Source: DATGIQ01 sp035295665
GTDB lineage: Bacteria; Planctomycetota; Planctomycetia; Gemmatales; Gemmataceae
DNA: 16,847 nucleotides
Reading direction: 5' to 3'
Assembly: GCA_035295665.1 (NCBI GenBank)
Contig: DATGIQ010000245.1
Coordinates: 1 to 16,847, forward strand
Shown here: piece by piece, positions 7,257-15,526 of the stretch
Layout: every line of letters starts with the position of its first letter
Position numbering within the stretch: position 1 is the stretch's first letter
Notes under the pieces: generated by a model
Told to the model about the DNA's origin: nothing
The model's input: only the letters and a program-made list of their open reading frames with translations
The model's database searches: none
Made by a program: the position numbers and the translations under genes

Positions 7257-7454
7257 GCGATTTCCCCACGGCATCGATCCGGGAAAAGGGAGGGGGACAC
7301 CGCTTGGAATATATCGCGCGCTCTGGCAACGGACAATGAGGGCGGCCTGTTTCCTCGACGCGCCTTCGCTGTGGAGTACTACGGGATGCGCGTGCTACGG
7401 GCTGTTTGTTGTCGACACGGAGCGGTGGGGCGCATTGTCAAAGCTGCACCACCA

Positions 7455-9449
7455 TCACTTTTCGCCATCCTTGAACCCCTTTTTGAACGGCGCCGGATCG
7501 ATCACGTCCGGAAAGCCGTCGCCGTCGCTGTCCTTGAGATACGCCAAATCCAGTCCGTAGGCCTGGCGGACATTGGTCAAGGCATACGAGATGATCGGCT
7601 CATGACGAACGTTCATTATGGGCCCTTCAATCCTGCCCGGCACACGGAAGAGCCATTCGGGATTGAAGCGTTCCAGCCCCGTATCCATGCCCTGTACCAA
7701 GAAATGCTCGCTGATCTTGCCGTCTTCATCGATGTCACACGGCAATTGGTCGGTTTGGTAGAGCACCAGGCTCTGCAAGAAACAGACGACCCGACGGCGG
7801 TCCTCGTCCTCCAGGGCCAGATAGGCTTTGCGCGTCGGTAACGCTTCTCCGCCGTGCCGCCGGATGACGGCGTCGAGATCGAGACTGGCTCCGTCATGGC
7901 CGTAGGGTGCCGTAGTGCCCACGCCCCACAACGGCGTGGTTCGCCATTGCCTGACAATGCTCCCGTCAAACTGCATCTGATAGAATTCCGGGCCGACATC
8001 GTGATACTTGAAGTCGCTGTACACTCCGCGGATGGTATACGCTTGCCGCCGCGGCAGCCAACGCTTGCCCTTCCGCTCCGCCAGGGAATAGAGCTTCCCC
8101 TCCAGGCGTTCGGTTTTTTCGTTGTAAGCGACTCGTATCTCGAAAAACCGGCGGTCGCCGTCGTAACGTTCCGTGTAATCATTGGCTCCTGGGTTGTAGG
8201 CAAACAGGTGCCAATCGGGCGTGTGGCAGGAGATGCAGCCCAGATCCTTGAATAGCCGTTCGCCGCGCAGCACATCGTTGGTAAGCCGGCCCCGGGTCGG
8301 CGCGGGATGGTTGAGCAGATACCACTCCACGACATCGAGATCGCCTTCGCTGATCTCTTCGCAGTAACCGTCTCGGTCCGGATCGTCCATGCTGATGCCG
8401 GTCCGGCCCCGAACGGCGCCGCGGTCTTTGAGAGCCTCGGTCACGAATTGTTGGGCGCCGGCGTTGGACACAAGACCCAGGCCGTCACCCTGCCGGCTCG
8501 TGAATGTCGTCGGGTCACACGCTTGGAGTCCGGCATGAATATCGAACGGTGTGGCCGTGAAGGCACGCAAGGTTGTGGACACGGGCGGCCGCAGCGGCAT
8601 GTAGAGATGGCCGAAACCGAACACCTGGACTTGCAGTGTGTAGCCTGCCACGCCGGGGTAGTGCAAGCTCGTGGCCGCGGGGATGCGTTTACCGGATCGG
8701 TCCACGAAAATGGGATAGAACACGGGGTTGAGGTCTGGATAACCGTCTCCGTTGAGATCCTCGAAGCTCCCGAAATCAACCACGGCGCCTTCCCCTGGTA
8801 CGCCCGGCGGCAAAGTGTGGAGAATGCACCGCTTGCCTTTGGCCTCGTCGAGGCTGATCCAGCCATCGCGATTGGTATCGGCGATGGCCAAGGCTTGCAG
8901 TCGCATCTGCATGCCGATCATCTCCAGCAGTCCGCCGCCAAAGACATGGGGCGTGTTTCGGCCCGAGCCGCCGTTCTTGGCAATGGTCATGCCGGCACCG
9001 GCATCCCGGTACGGGACATTGTGGCAAGCCCCGCATGAGCTGGCATGGCCACGGTCCATCATCTTGCTCACGCCATCGGGCAAGGTGATGCCATCCAGTT
9101 TGCCGGCATCGCCATAAACGCCATCACGCTCGCGGAAGTTGCGCTGGAACAAGCTCCGGCCCCATTGGTAGCCGAGCCAGGGGTCCACTTGCTGCAAGTA
9201 CATCGAGCCCCCTTCCTTGGCCGGGTCGGTGGTATGCACCACGCGGATGCGCGGATTCTTGATGGATAGGCCGCTCAGATCGCGCGGCACATCGATCGGA
9301 TGGTCAAGGGAATTGCCCGGCCGTTCGGTCTGCTGGGCATGCAGGCCCCAAACAATGAAGTAGGAAAAAGGCAAAAGACAAAGGGACCAATGCAGTATAC
9401 TTCGGCTGCCAGTTCCCTTTTTCCTTTGTGGTTGGCTCAGTTTCCCCAT
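7455..9449 (-). CDS. Di-haem cytochrome c oxidoreductase (DHOR/DUF1111 type) with calcium-loop repeats
   Basis: The 664-residue protein has an N-terminal signal or anchor (about residues 18-38) and two haem c motifs, CGACH (139-143) and CISCH (405-409). Near the C-terminus, TTPLWGVGTTAPYGHDGASL (504-523) is the hallmark of di-haem oxidoreductases related to bacterial DHOR/DUF1111, electron-transfer enzymes of the periplasm with uncertain substrates. Unusually it also has five acidic loops of the D-x-D/N-x-D-G type: DTNRDG (191), DLNGDG (231), DPDRDG (about 356), DIDEDG (572) and DSDGDG (640). These are like EF-hand, dockerin or thrombospondin type-3 calcium loops. AGGGAG lies 6 bases before the ATG at 9449. 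It is divergent from the small gene at 9545. Family confidence is high; substrate unknown. Confidence 0.88.
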   Translation of the reverse strand: MGKLSQPQRKKGTGSRSILHWSLCLLPFSYFIVWGLHAQQTERPGNSLDHPIDVPRDLSGLSIKNPRIRVVHTTDPAKEGGSMYLQQVDPWLGYQWGRSLFQRNFRERDGVYGDAGKLDGITLPDGVSKMMDRGHASSCGACHNVPYRDAGAGMTIAKNGGSGRNTPHVFGGGLLEMIGMQMRLQALAIADTNRDGWISLDEAKGKRCILHTLPPGVPGEGAVVDFGSFEDLNGDGYPDLNPVFYPIFVDRSGKRIPAATSLHYPGVAGYTLQVQVFGFGHLYMPLRPPVSTTLRAFTATPFDIHAGLQACDPTTFTSRQGDGLGLVSNAGAQQFVTEALKDRGAVRGRTGISMDDPDRDGYCEEISEGDLDVVEWYLLNHPAPTRGRLTNDVLRGERLFKDLGCISCHTPDWHLFAYNPGANDYTERYDGDRRFFEIRVAYNEKTERLEGKLYSLAERKGKRWLPRRQAYTIRGVYSDFKYHDVGPEFYQMQFDGSIVRQWRTTPLWGVGTTAPYGHDGASLDLDAVIRRHGGEALPTRKAYLALEDEDRRRVVCFLQSLVLYQTDQLPCDIDEDGKISEHFLVQGMDTGLERFNPEWLFRVPGRIEGPIMNVRHEPIISYALTNVRQAYGLDLAYLKDSDGDGFPDVIDPAPFKKGFKDGEK

Positions 9450-9544
9450 TGCATGCTCCCTGCTCAGCTGGCAACATAAGCAACAGAAAAATGGGGCGGC
9501 GAGGGCCCTGCTGTCGAGATTACTCCGCTCATGAGGGAAAGGAC

Positions 9545-9715
9545 ATGGTCGAACGCAGAATCGAGTTAAATCGGCGCTATCACCGCAAGAAAAAGCTGCG
9601 CAAGTTGAAAGGCAAGCTTGCCACGGCCAAGGAAGGACGCGAAAAGGAAGCCCTTCTCCGGAAAATCCACCTGCTCAGTCCCTGGTGGACCGAACCGGAA
9701 ACGGCCAAGCGTTGA
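9545..9715 (+). CDS. Small basic protein, DUF6800-like
   Basis: The predicted protein has 56 residues and is rich in lysine and arginine. It opens MVERRIELNRRYHRKKKLRK, has a helical middle (LKGKLATAKEGREKEALLRK) and ends KIHLLSPWWTEPETAKR. The arrangement of a basic helix, a second helix and an I-x-x-LSPW-type end resembles the small planctomycete proteins grouped as DUF6800, whose function is unknown; this is a recollection rather than a search result. The ATG at 9545 follows GGGAAAGGA closely. It is divergent from the di-haem oxidoreductase with a 95-bp shared control region. The charge suggests nucleic-acid or ribosome contact (inference). Confidence 0.65.
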   Translation: MVERRIELNRRYHRKKKLRKLKGKLATAKEGREKEALLRKIHLLSPWWTEPETAKR

Positions 9716-9906
9716 ATGCGTGGCGGAACGGGTGGCGGGCGAGGAAGACAAGCTGGCCCCGAGAAAGACAGACGCTTCTTCTCCCGCCACCGGCCACGCC
9801 AAGGCCGTCGGCACCAAGTTTGCACTTCTCTGGGGCAAGTGCGCACTCTGATGCCCTGCCCCGTACTCCAGGGCTGAATTGGAGTCCTTTGCAGCAAGCA
9901 GCGGCC

Positions 9907-10323
9907 ATGATGACCTGCGAACAGCCTGTCCCTTCTGCTTCCCGGTCCGTGCGCGTCCTGATCGCAGAGGATAATCCCGATGGCCGGGCAACTCTGTGCG
10001 CCCTTTTGAGTCTGCTGGGTTACGAAGTGGAAACGGCCGAGGATGGGCTGGCAGCAGTGAACAAAGCCCTTCTCTCGCGTCCTCAGGTTGTCTTCATCGA
10101 CATCGGCTTGCCTCGCCTGAATGGCTACCAGGTAGCGGAACGATTGCGGGCGGCCCTGGGGCGCGAGGTGTTTCTCATTGCCTATACTGCGTACAACCAG
10201 CCGGAAGACCGTCAACGCGCCTTTGCCGCGGGAGTCGACGCCTATCTCGTCAAGCCGGTTGCGGTGACGGAACTCGACTATTGGCTGACCCAGGCCCGGA
10301 GGCGCCGGCAGATGGATACGTAA
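9907..10323 (+). CDS. Stand-alone response-regulator receiver protein
   Basis: The 138-residue product is a single receiver domain (about residues 14-132) with no output domain. All signature residues are present: the acidic pair E21-D22 in VLIAEDNPD, the phospho-acceptor D65 in VFIDIGLP, T94 in IAYTAY and K116 in LVKPV. It therefore should accept phosphate from a histidine kinase, which is not in the window, and act by protein contact, as CheY- or Spo0F-like proteins do. Two adjacent ATGs (9907, 9910) are candidate starts; the ribosome site is poor. It lies 191 bp after the small basic gene on the same strand. Its stop is 1 base before the large palindrome. Confidence 0.9.
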   Translation: MMTCEQPVPSASRSVRVLIAEDNPDGRATLCALLSLLGYEVETAEDGLAAVNKALLSRPQVVFIDIGLPRLNGYQVAERLRAALGREVFLIAYTAYNQPEDRQRAFAAGVDAYLVKPVAVTELDYWLTQARRRRQMDT

Positions 10324-10324
10324 T

Positions 10325-10372
10325 CGGCTCGGTGTTCTCCGCGCCGCGCGCGGCGCAGAGAACACCGAGCCG
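10325..10372. terminator. 48-bp near-perfect palindrome between convergent genes
   Basis: The outer arms, 10325-10339 and 10358-10372, are perfect 15-base inverted copies (CGGCTCGGTGTTCTC and its complement). Inside, after one mismatched pair, GCGCCGCG and CGCGGCGC form a perfect 16-base palindrome. The whole folds into a stem of up to 23 pairs with almost no loop. It lies 1 base after the receiver gene stop and 21 bases from the stop of the convergent M16 gene. No T run follows on either side, so it would be an I-shaped or bidirectional terminator, or a repetitive palindrome that happens to serve as one. Confidence 0.65.
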
Positions 10373-10393
10373 TCCGGTCACCCATCTCCGCCA

Positions 10394-13219
10394 CTACTCC
10401 GAGCCTGCATCTTCTACTGGCCGTGCCCCCGGCTTGACGACCGTAACGGGTGCGATCTTCTCCAAATCCTTCTGGATCTGAGCGGCATTGCCGACCACGA
10501 CGACGGCTAGCTTCGAGGGATCCAATGTCTCGCGGGCCAGCCGAACACAATCCGGCCCTTCCGTCTTGGCCACGCGACTCAGCAGGCGCTCATAATAATC
10601 GCCGGGAAGGCTGTTGGACTCCAGCATCCACAAATTGGCGGCCACCTGCTGTGGCGTTTCCCGCTGGCGGGCAAAGCTGCCCAGGAAATAGGATTTGGTG
10701 TCGGCCAACTCCTTGGCCGACGGAGCCTCCTGGCGCAAGCGCTCGAGTTCGGCCAGGGCTGTCCGCACGGCTTCGGCGGTCGAATCGGTCTTGCTGAAGG
10801 TCGTGATCGTGAACTGGCCGGTGAAACGGGACGGCGAAAAGCCGCCGCTGGCTCCATAGGTCAGCCCCTTCTGAACGCGGATCACTTCGTTCAAGCGGCT
10901 GTTGAACGCACCGCCGAAGTAGTCGCCGACGACTGCCGCGGTCGGGTAGTTGGGATTGTCCCGCTTGATCGCCCGCTGGCCAATGCGGATCTGGCTCTGG
11001 ATGCCACGTGGATAATCGACCAGATAGATCCGGGTCGGACTGGCCGCGGGAAAGGCCGGTAGGGAAACCGCGGGCTTGGGCCCTTCCGCCTTCCAGCCGC
11101 CGAAGGCTTTTTCCGCCAAGGCGACGGCCCGAGCCAGCTCAATGTCGCCGGCGAAAATCAGCATCGCCTGATCGGGCCGGGCAAACGTCTTCCACCACGA
11201 GCTCAGGTCGCTCACCTGCAACGCGTCGACGTCCTCGATCTCGCCCATGGTCGTGCGCGCATAGGGATGCTGGCCATAGAGCCGGCGGCGCAGCTCTCGT
11301 TCGGCCTTGTAGGAGGGTTCCGCAGCGGTCACGGTCAGCCCCGTGCGCACCTGTTTGCGAAGTTTCTCGAATTCGTCCTTTGGGAATGTCGGTGTCAACA
11401 CCACCTCGGCTAGCATCGTCACCGCACGGTCCAGTTGCTCGCTCAAACAGCCAGCCGCCACCGCAGCCGTGTCCAGATCGGCGCTGCCGCCCAAGCTGAT
11501 GGCGTAGGTTTCCAGCTCGTCGGCCAATTCCTTCTCGCCATGGCGGGCTGTTCCCCGAGTCAGCATGCTCAGCGCCATCGACGCCGTGCCGGGCTTGGTC
11601 TCGGTCCAAGCCCCCGCCAGCAGACCCAGCTCTACACTCACATAGGGCACTTGCCGTTTCGGGACGACCAGAACCTTCAAGCCGTTGGGCAGGGTCTGCT
11701 CCGAATGGGCGAGCGAGACGGGACCGGCAAGAACCTTGGCGGCGGGCGGCTGACTCGGGAAGTCAGCCGGCCGGCGCAATCCAGGCCGGGCGGGTGGCGG
11801 CAGCCCCTTTTCTGGTACGGCCGTGATCGCTGCGTCTTCCTCATTCTTGATTTCGGAGGAACGCGTTCCGAGGACCGAACCGAGCAAATTGCGTTCGATG
11901 GTGCATGTCAGCCCTCGCTCCGGAGCCAGATAGGTCTTCGCGACCCGAAGCAAGTCGTCGGCAGTCGTTCGGCGGATCTGGTCGAGACGGCGGTTCACCC
12001 GGCTCACATCCCCTTGCAGCACGGCTGCGCTGCCCAGGACCGTGGCCTTGCTGGAGACAGTCAAGGTCTGGGTGACCTCGGAGGCCAAGAGCTGGTTTTT
12101 GGCCTTGAGCAGTTCGTGGGCAGTGACCGGTTCGGTACGCACCTGTTCGATATCCCGCCGGATGGCCTCCAGGACCTTCGCCGTATCTCCACCCAACGGT
12201 GTAAGCACCGCGCCGCCGCCAAAGATGCCCGCTTGCTCCAGAGAAAAAGCCGAAGCCAGGGCCATCACCGCGAGCTGGCGCTCGGCCACCAGATGGCGAT
12301 AGAGCCGGCTACTGTTGCCGCCGCCGAGAATGTGACCGAGAAGTTCCAGAGGAACATAATCTTCGTGCCGGCTATCAACGGTTCGCCAAACGATTCCCAC
12401 GGCCGGGGCTGGTGCGTTGTCTTCCCGGATGGTGACGGCCCGCGCCTGCATTGGCAGGGATCCCTGCAGGGTGACCCGCGGTGGATCGGCTTCCCGCGGC
12501 AGCCAGCCAAAGTACCGCTTGGCCAGGCGTTGGGCCTCGTCGTGCTGGACATCGCCAACGATGATCAGGGTGGCGTTGTTGGGCACGTAATACCGCAGCC
12601 AGAAATCCCGCAGCTCCTGGGCCGCGGAAGCACGGAGGTGGGAGATCTTGCCGATCGGCAGCCAACCGTAGGCCTGGCCAGGGAACAATTCGCGCACCAG
12701 TTTTTCGGGGACCGTGCCGTAGGGCCGATTCAGACCAAGGCGGCGCTCCTCCTCAACGACCTTGCGCTCGGTATCAACGGAGGTCTGGTCGATCTTGAGG
12801 AAGCCCATCCGCTCGGCTTCCAGCCACAGCGCGAGCTCCAGCTGGTTGGAGGGGAGCGTCTGCACGTACACGGTCTGGTCGAAGTTGGTGTAAGCATTGC
12901 AGGTGCCCCCACAGCGGCGGATATATTCGAAGTGATCCTTCGGACCGAGCCGATCGGTGCCGCGAAACATCATGTGCTCGAACATGTGCGCGAAGCCTTG
13001 GCGTTCGGGTCGTTCATCTTTGGAGCCGACGTGATACCATAGATGCACGGCGACGATGGGGCAGGAGGCATCCGCCAAGGTGATGATCCGCAGTCCATTG
13101 GCCAGCGTGGTCTCACGGTAATCAAAGAGCGGCTTGCTTTGAGCGGGTGCATCCGCGCGGCCCACCAACGGCAAGGCGAGGATTGCTACGAACACTGGAG
13201 CGAGAAGACATCGTGACAT
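10394..13219 (-). CDS. Exported M16 zinc metallopeptidase with two peptidase-like lobes
   Basis: The 941-residue protein has a Sec signal peptide (about residues 1-24, ending VGRADA) and two tandem M16 regions. The first (about 30-450) has the inverted zinc motif HMFEH at 78-82 and a VVEEERR block at 154-160 whose glutamates are at the right distance for the third zinc ligand. The second (about 480-915) begins TLPNGLKVLVV and lacks HxxEH, having SMALSML at that place, so it is probably a non-catalytic partner lobe, as usual for fused M16 proteins. It would act outside the cytoplasm on peptides. The start is set at 13219 because GGAG precedes it and the signal peptide begins there; the frame extends upstream to 13549 without plausible protein. 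It is divergent from the metallophosphoesterase. Confidence 0.92.
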   Translation of the reverse strand: MSRCLLAPVFVAILALPLVGRADAPAQSKPLFDYRETTLANGLRIITLADASCPIVAVHLWYHVGSKDERPERQGFAHMFEHMMFRGTDRLGPKDHFEYIRRCGGTCNAYTNFDQTVYVQTLPSNQLELALWLEAERMGFLKIDQTSVDTERKVVEEERRLGLNRPYGTVPEKLVRELFPGQAYGWLPIGKISHLRASAAQELRDFWLRYYVPNNATLIIVGDVQHDEAQRLAKRYFGWLPREADPPRVTLQGSLPMQARAVTIREDNAPAPAVGIVWRTVDSRHEDYVPLELLGHILGGGNSSRLYRHLVAERQLAVMALASAFSLEQAGIFGGGAVLTPLGGDTAKVLEAIRRDIEQVRTEPVTAHELLKAKNQLLASEVTQTLTVSSKATVLGSAAVLQGDVSRVNRRLDQIRRTTADDLLRVAKTYLAPERGLTCTIERNLLGSVLGTRSSEIKNEEDAAITAVPEKGLPPPARPGLRRPADFPSQPPAAKVLAGPVSLAHSEQTLPNGLKVLVVPKRQVPYVSVELGLLAGAWTETKPGTASMALSMLTRGTARHGEKELADELETYAISLGGSADLDTAAVAAGCLSEQLDRAVTMLAEVVLTPTFPKDEFEKLRKQVRTGLTVTAAEPSYKAERELRRRLYGQHPYARTTMGEIEDVDALQVSDLSSWWKTFARPDQAMLIFAGDIELARAVALAEKAFGGWKAEGPKPAVSLPAFPAASPTRIYLVDYPRGIQSQIRIGQRAIKRDNPNYPTAAVVGDYFGGAFNSRLNEVIRVQKGLTYGASGGFSPSRFTGQFTITTFSKTDSTAEAVRTALAELERLRQEAPSAKELADTKSYFLGSFARQRETPQQVAANLWMLESNSLPGDYYERLLSRVAKTEGPDCVRLARETLDPSKLAVVVVGNAAQIQKDLEKIAPVTVVKPGARPVEDAGSE

Positions 13220-13409
13220 GCGAGCGACTCCAAACGTGTGAACAGGGTTCTGGTTCGTGTTATCGTAGCGTAAGGTGGGGACTCCGCACAACCGAAGCCA
13301 AGGTGAGGCACGCCGCGGCAGTGCGGCCTCTGTCAGGCGATCCCTATTTCCATAAGAGAAAAAGGGGACGTGCCTGGGGTCTTTGTGATCTGCGGCTGCG
13401 AGGACCATC

Positions 13410-14234
13410 ATGCGGCAACGCAATTCTTTGACGCGCCGGGAAATGCTGGGCCAAAGCGTCGGCATGCTGTTGGCGGCCGGACTATGGCCCGGATCGGTGT
13501 GCGCGGAGGGGGAAGGCAGCGCGCACGAATTCCATTTCGTGGCCGTCAACGATCTCCACTATTTGAACGAACGGTGCGGACAGTGGCTGGAACAGGTCTT
13601 CCGGCAGATGAAGAACCATCCCGAGGGCATCGACTTCTGCCTCGTGTCCGGCGATCTGACGGAGCACGGCAAGCCGGAGCAGATGACGGCAGTGCGGGAC
13701 TTGCTCAAAGGCATGGGTAAACCCATCCATGTCGTGATCGGCAACCATGATCACCTTTCGCCGGATGATCGCAAGGCGTTTGACGAATGCTTTCCCAAAT
13801 GCAGCAATTACCACTTCACGCATCTGGGCTGGCAGTTTGTCGGTCTGGATACCACCCAGGGACGGAGCGCCTATGGCACCCAGGTGCCTTCCACCACGCT
13901 CACCTGGCTGGATGACATGTTGCCAAAGCTCGATAAGCAACAGCCGACGATTGTGTTCACGCATTTCCCTCTTGGACCCCACGTGATCACTCGGCCCGAG
14001 CTCGCCGAGCAGCTCCTGGCGCGGTTCAAGGAGTACAACTTGCAAGCGGTCTACTGTGGCCACTACCATGCGTTCACGGAACGGCATCTGCGCAACGCGA
14101 CACTGACCACCGACCGCTGCTGCTCCTTCAGTCGCCAAAACCATGATGGGAGCAAGGAAAAAGGATATTTCCTTTGCCATGCCAAGGACGGTATGGTTCA
14201 ACGGACGTTCATCGAAGTCCCCCCTGGGATCTAG
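13410..14234 (+). CDS. Tat-exported calcineurin-type metallophosphoesterase
   Basis: The 274-residue enzyme has a twin-arginine signal, LTRREMLGQS (7-16), followed by a hydrophobic run. All metal-ligand blocks of the calcineurin-like fold are present in order: D48-x-H50 in VNDLHY, D82 in SGDLTEHG, GNHD (111-114), H185 in FTHFP, and H218/H220 in CGHYH. It should be a two-metal phosphoesterase acting in the periplasm on an unknown phosphate ester. GAGGA lies 6 bases before the ATG. Its stop is only 17 bp before the ATG of the thioredoxin-like gene, so both are probably on one transcript; folded, Tat-dependent export would suit a cofactor-containing enzyme. Several cysteines (31, 56, 77, 127, 131) make interaction with a redox protein conceivable, but this is speculative. 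Confidence 0.9.
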   Translation: MRQRNSLTRREMLGQSVGMLLAAGLWPGSVCAEGEGSAHEFHFVAVNDLHYLNERCGQWLEQVFRQMKNHPEGIDFCLVSGDLTEHGKPEQMTAVRDLLKGMGKPIHVVIGNHDHLSPDDRKAFDECFPKCSNYHFTHLGWQFVGLDTTQGRSAYGTQVPSTTLTWLDDMLPKLDKQQPTIVFTHFPLGPHVITRPELAEQLLARFKEYNLQAVYCGHYHAFTERHLRNATLTTDRCCSFSRQNHDGSKEKGYFLCHAKDGMVQRTFIEVPPGI

Positions 14235-14251
14235 ACAGGATCTTGTGTTTC

Positions 14252-15487
14252 ATGAATCGGTGGCTTTTCCCAATCGCGCTACTTCTCTTGGTATCTCCCG
14301 TCATCCCTGCTCGGGCCCGTGCGGCTCCGCCGGCGAAGCCTTCGTGGCACACCGATTACGAGCAGGCGAAAGCGCTTGCCCGCCGAGAAGGCAAACCCAT
14401 GCTCGTCGTCTTCCGGTGAAGCCACTGACCCGACGGCGGCGAGTTTGACGAGCAGGTTGTTCGTCTCGACAACGAGCTAGCAGGATTAGCCAAGGATTTC
14501 GTCCTGGTCCGGATCCTCAATATGCGCGGCGTGAACCTGAACGTCTTCGATTTTGACTACGATCTAACCTGGGCTGCGTTGATCGTGAATGCCAATGAGC
14601 GCGTCTATGCCCGGTACGGCAGCCGGGATGCCGACTCCGCGGACAAGCAGCTTTCCTTGGCCGGCTTGAGCTATGCCATGCGGCAAGCGTTGGCAGCCCA
14701 TCGGCGTGAGCCCGTGGAAGGCTCCCCCGACGCACCGTCGCCGCCGCGCACCGTCGAACAGTACCCGGCCGCCAAACGCCTCAAGGAAAATGCCTGCATC
14801 CATTGTCACCAGGTGTACGATTTTCGCCGCCAAGATCTCCAGTCCAAGGGCCAGTGGCGGCGCGACGAAGTCTGGGTCTACCCTGTCCCCGAAAACATTG
14901 GCCTGAAGCTGGCGATTGACCAAGGGAACCGGGTTGAAGCGGTGCGCCCGAACTCCCCGGCCGACCGCGCCGGTCTTCGGGCCGGCGACCTCCTCCAACG
15001 TCTGAATGGTTGGCCGACTGCTTCGCTCGCCGATGTGCGGTATGCCTTGCATCGTGCCCCCGCCGAGGGGGAGATCGAAGTTCGCTGGCAACGGGGAGAC
15101 CGGCGCGCCAGCGGGCAACTCGCTCTCCCGGAGAATTGGCGGGTCACCGATATTTCCTGGCGTCCCTCCCTACACGGCATTGGCCCGGCCCCCTGTGTGC
15201 ATGGCGAAGACCTGACAGCGGTCGAAAAGGCAGGCCTCGGACTATCCGACGGAAGCCTGGCGTTTCGGCAAGGGAATTTTGTCTCAGAAACGGCACGTCA
15301 GGCCGGCATCCGCCAGAACGATATCATTCTCGGCATCGATAACAAACGCCTGGAAATGACGGCACGGCAGTTCCGCGCTTACATTCAGCTCACCTACCAG
15401 GTCGGAGATCGTGTGACGTTCAACTTGCTGCGCGGCGGGCAGCGGCTGGATGTCCCGCTCAAGCTGCCCGTGCCGGATCCCTATTGA
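14252..15487 (+). CDS. Candidate UxxU selenoprotein: exported thioredoxin-like domain, CxxCH, two PDZ-like domains
   Basis: One continuous frame of 412 codons is interrupted only by TGA at 14417-14419 and TGA at 14426-14428, codons 56 and 59. Read as selenocysteine they give VVFR-U-S-H-U-PDGGEFDEQ, a redox motif placed like thioredoxin CxxC after the strand KPMLVVF. A signal peptide (about residues 1-26, LLLLVSPVIPARARA) places it outside the cytoplasm. The thioredoxin-like part spans about 33-150; CIHCH (182-186) may bind haem c or metal. PDZ-like domains lie at about 215-293 (NSPADRAGLRAGDLLQRLNG) and 325-406 (AGIRQNDIILGIDNK). AGGA lies 11 bases before the ATG, 17 bp after the phosphoesterase stop. 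Standard translation would start at the internal ATG 14522 and miss the signal and redox centre. The alternative is a pseudogene with two nonsense codons, but an undamaged frame and both stops at the redox positions argue against it. No Sec machinery genes are in the window. Confidence 0.75.
14440..14468 (+). promoter_or_regulatory. Candidate bacterial SECIS hairpin
   Basis: In the mRNA, GACGAGC (14447-14453) pairs with GUUCGUC (14459-14465): seven pairs, one G-U, closing a five-base AGGUU loop. Three further pairs (14440-14442 with 14466-14468) form below a four-base GUUU bulge. Known bacterial SECIS hairpins have a small apical loop with a G in its first two positions and lie about 16-37 nt after the UGA; E. 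coli fdhF has an AGGUCU loop. Here the loop begins 34 nt after the first UGA and 25 nt after the second, so one hairpin could serve both. Competing pairings exist (14456-14460 with 14469-14473, and 14401-14407 with 14447-14453), so folding is not certain. Confidence 0.6.
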
Positions 15488-15526
15488 GCACGGTTGCCAT
15501 CCGGCCCCAGCGTCGAGGAGAGCGAA

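Noticed and set aside
9716..9906. A long N-terminal extension of the receiver protein, from about 9685
   Set aside because: The extra residues overlap the end of the small basic gene and resemble no domain. The receiver fold starts shortly after the ATG at 9907.
10325..10372. CRISPR repeat or attachment site interpretation of the large palindrome
   Set aside because: There is no second copy with spacers in the window and no integrase or tRNA gene nearby.
11435..13042. A 535-codon open frame on the plus strand opposite the M16 peptidase
   Set aside because: The protein is of low complexity and unrecognisable, and the M16 zinc motif and signal peptide are on the minus strand.
13220..13549. 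A 110-codon N-terminal extension of the M16 peptidase
   Set aside because: The extension overlaps the start of the divergent phosphoesterase, lacks protein-like features and would bury the signal peptide. The ATG at 13219 has a ribosome site.
14252..14521. Reading the thioredoxin-like gene as a frameshifted pseudogene
   Set aside because: The frame is the same before and after the interruption. The only stops are two TGA codons at the redox-motif positions, so a frameshift is not needed.
15494..15526. TTG start for the MgtC-type protein
   Set aside because: The added 11 residues are not seen at the start of the family's first helix, and the GTG at 15527 has GAGGAG at ideal spacing.
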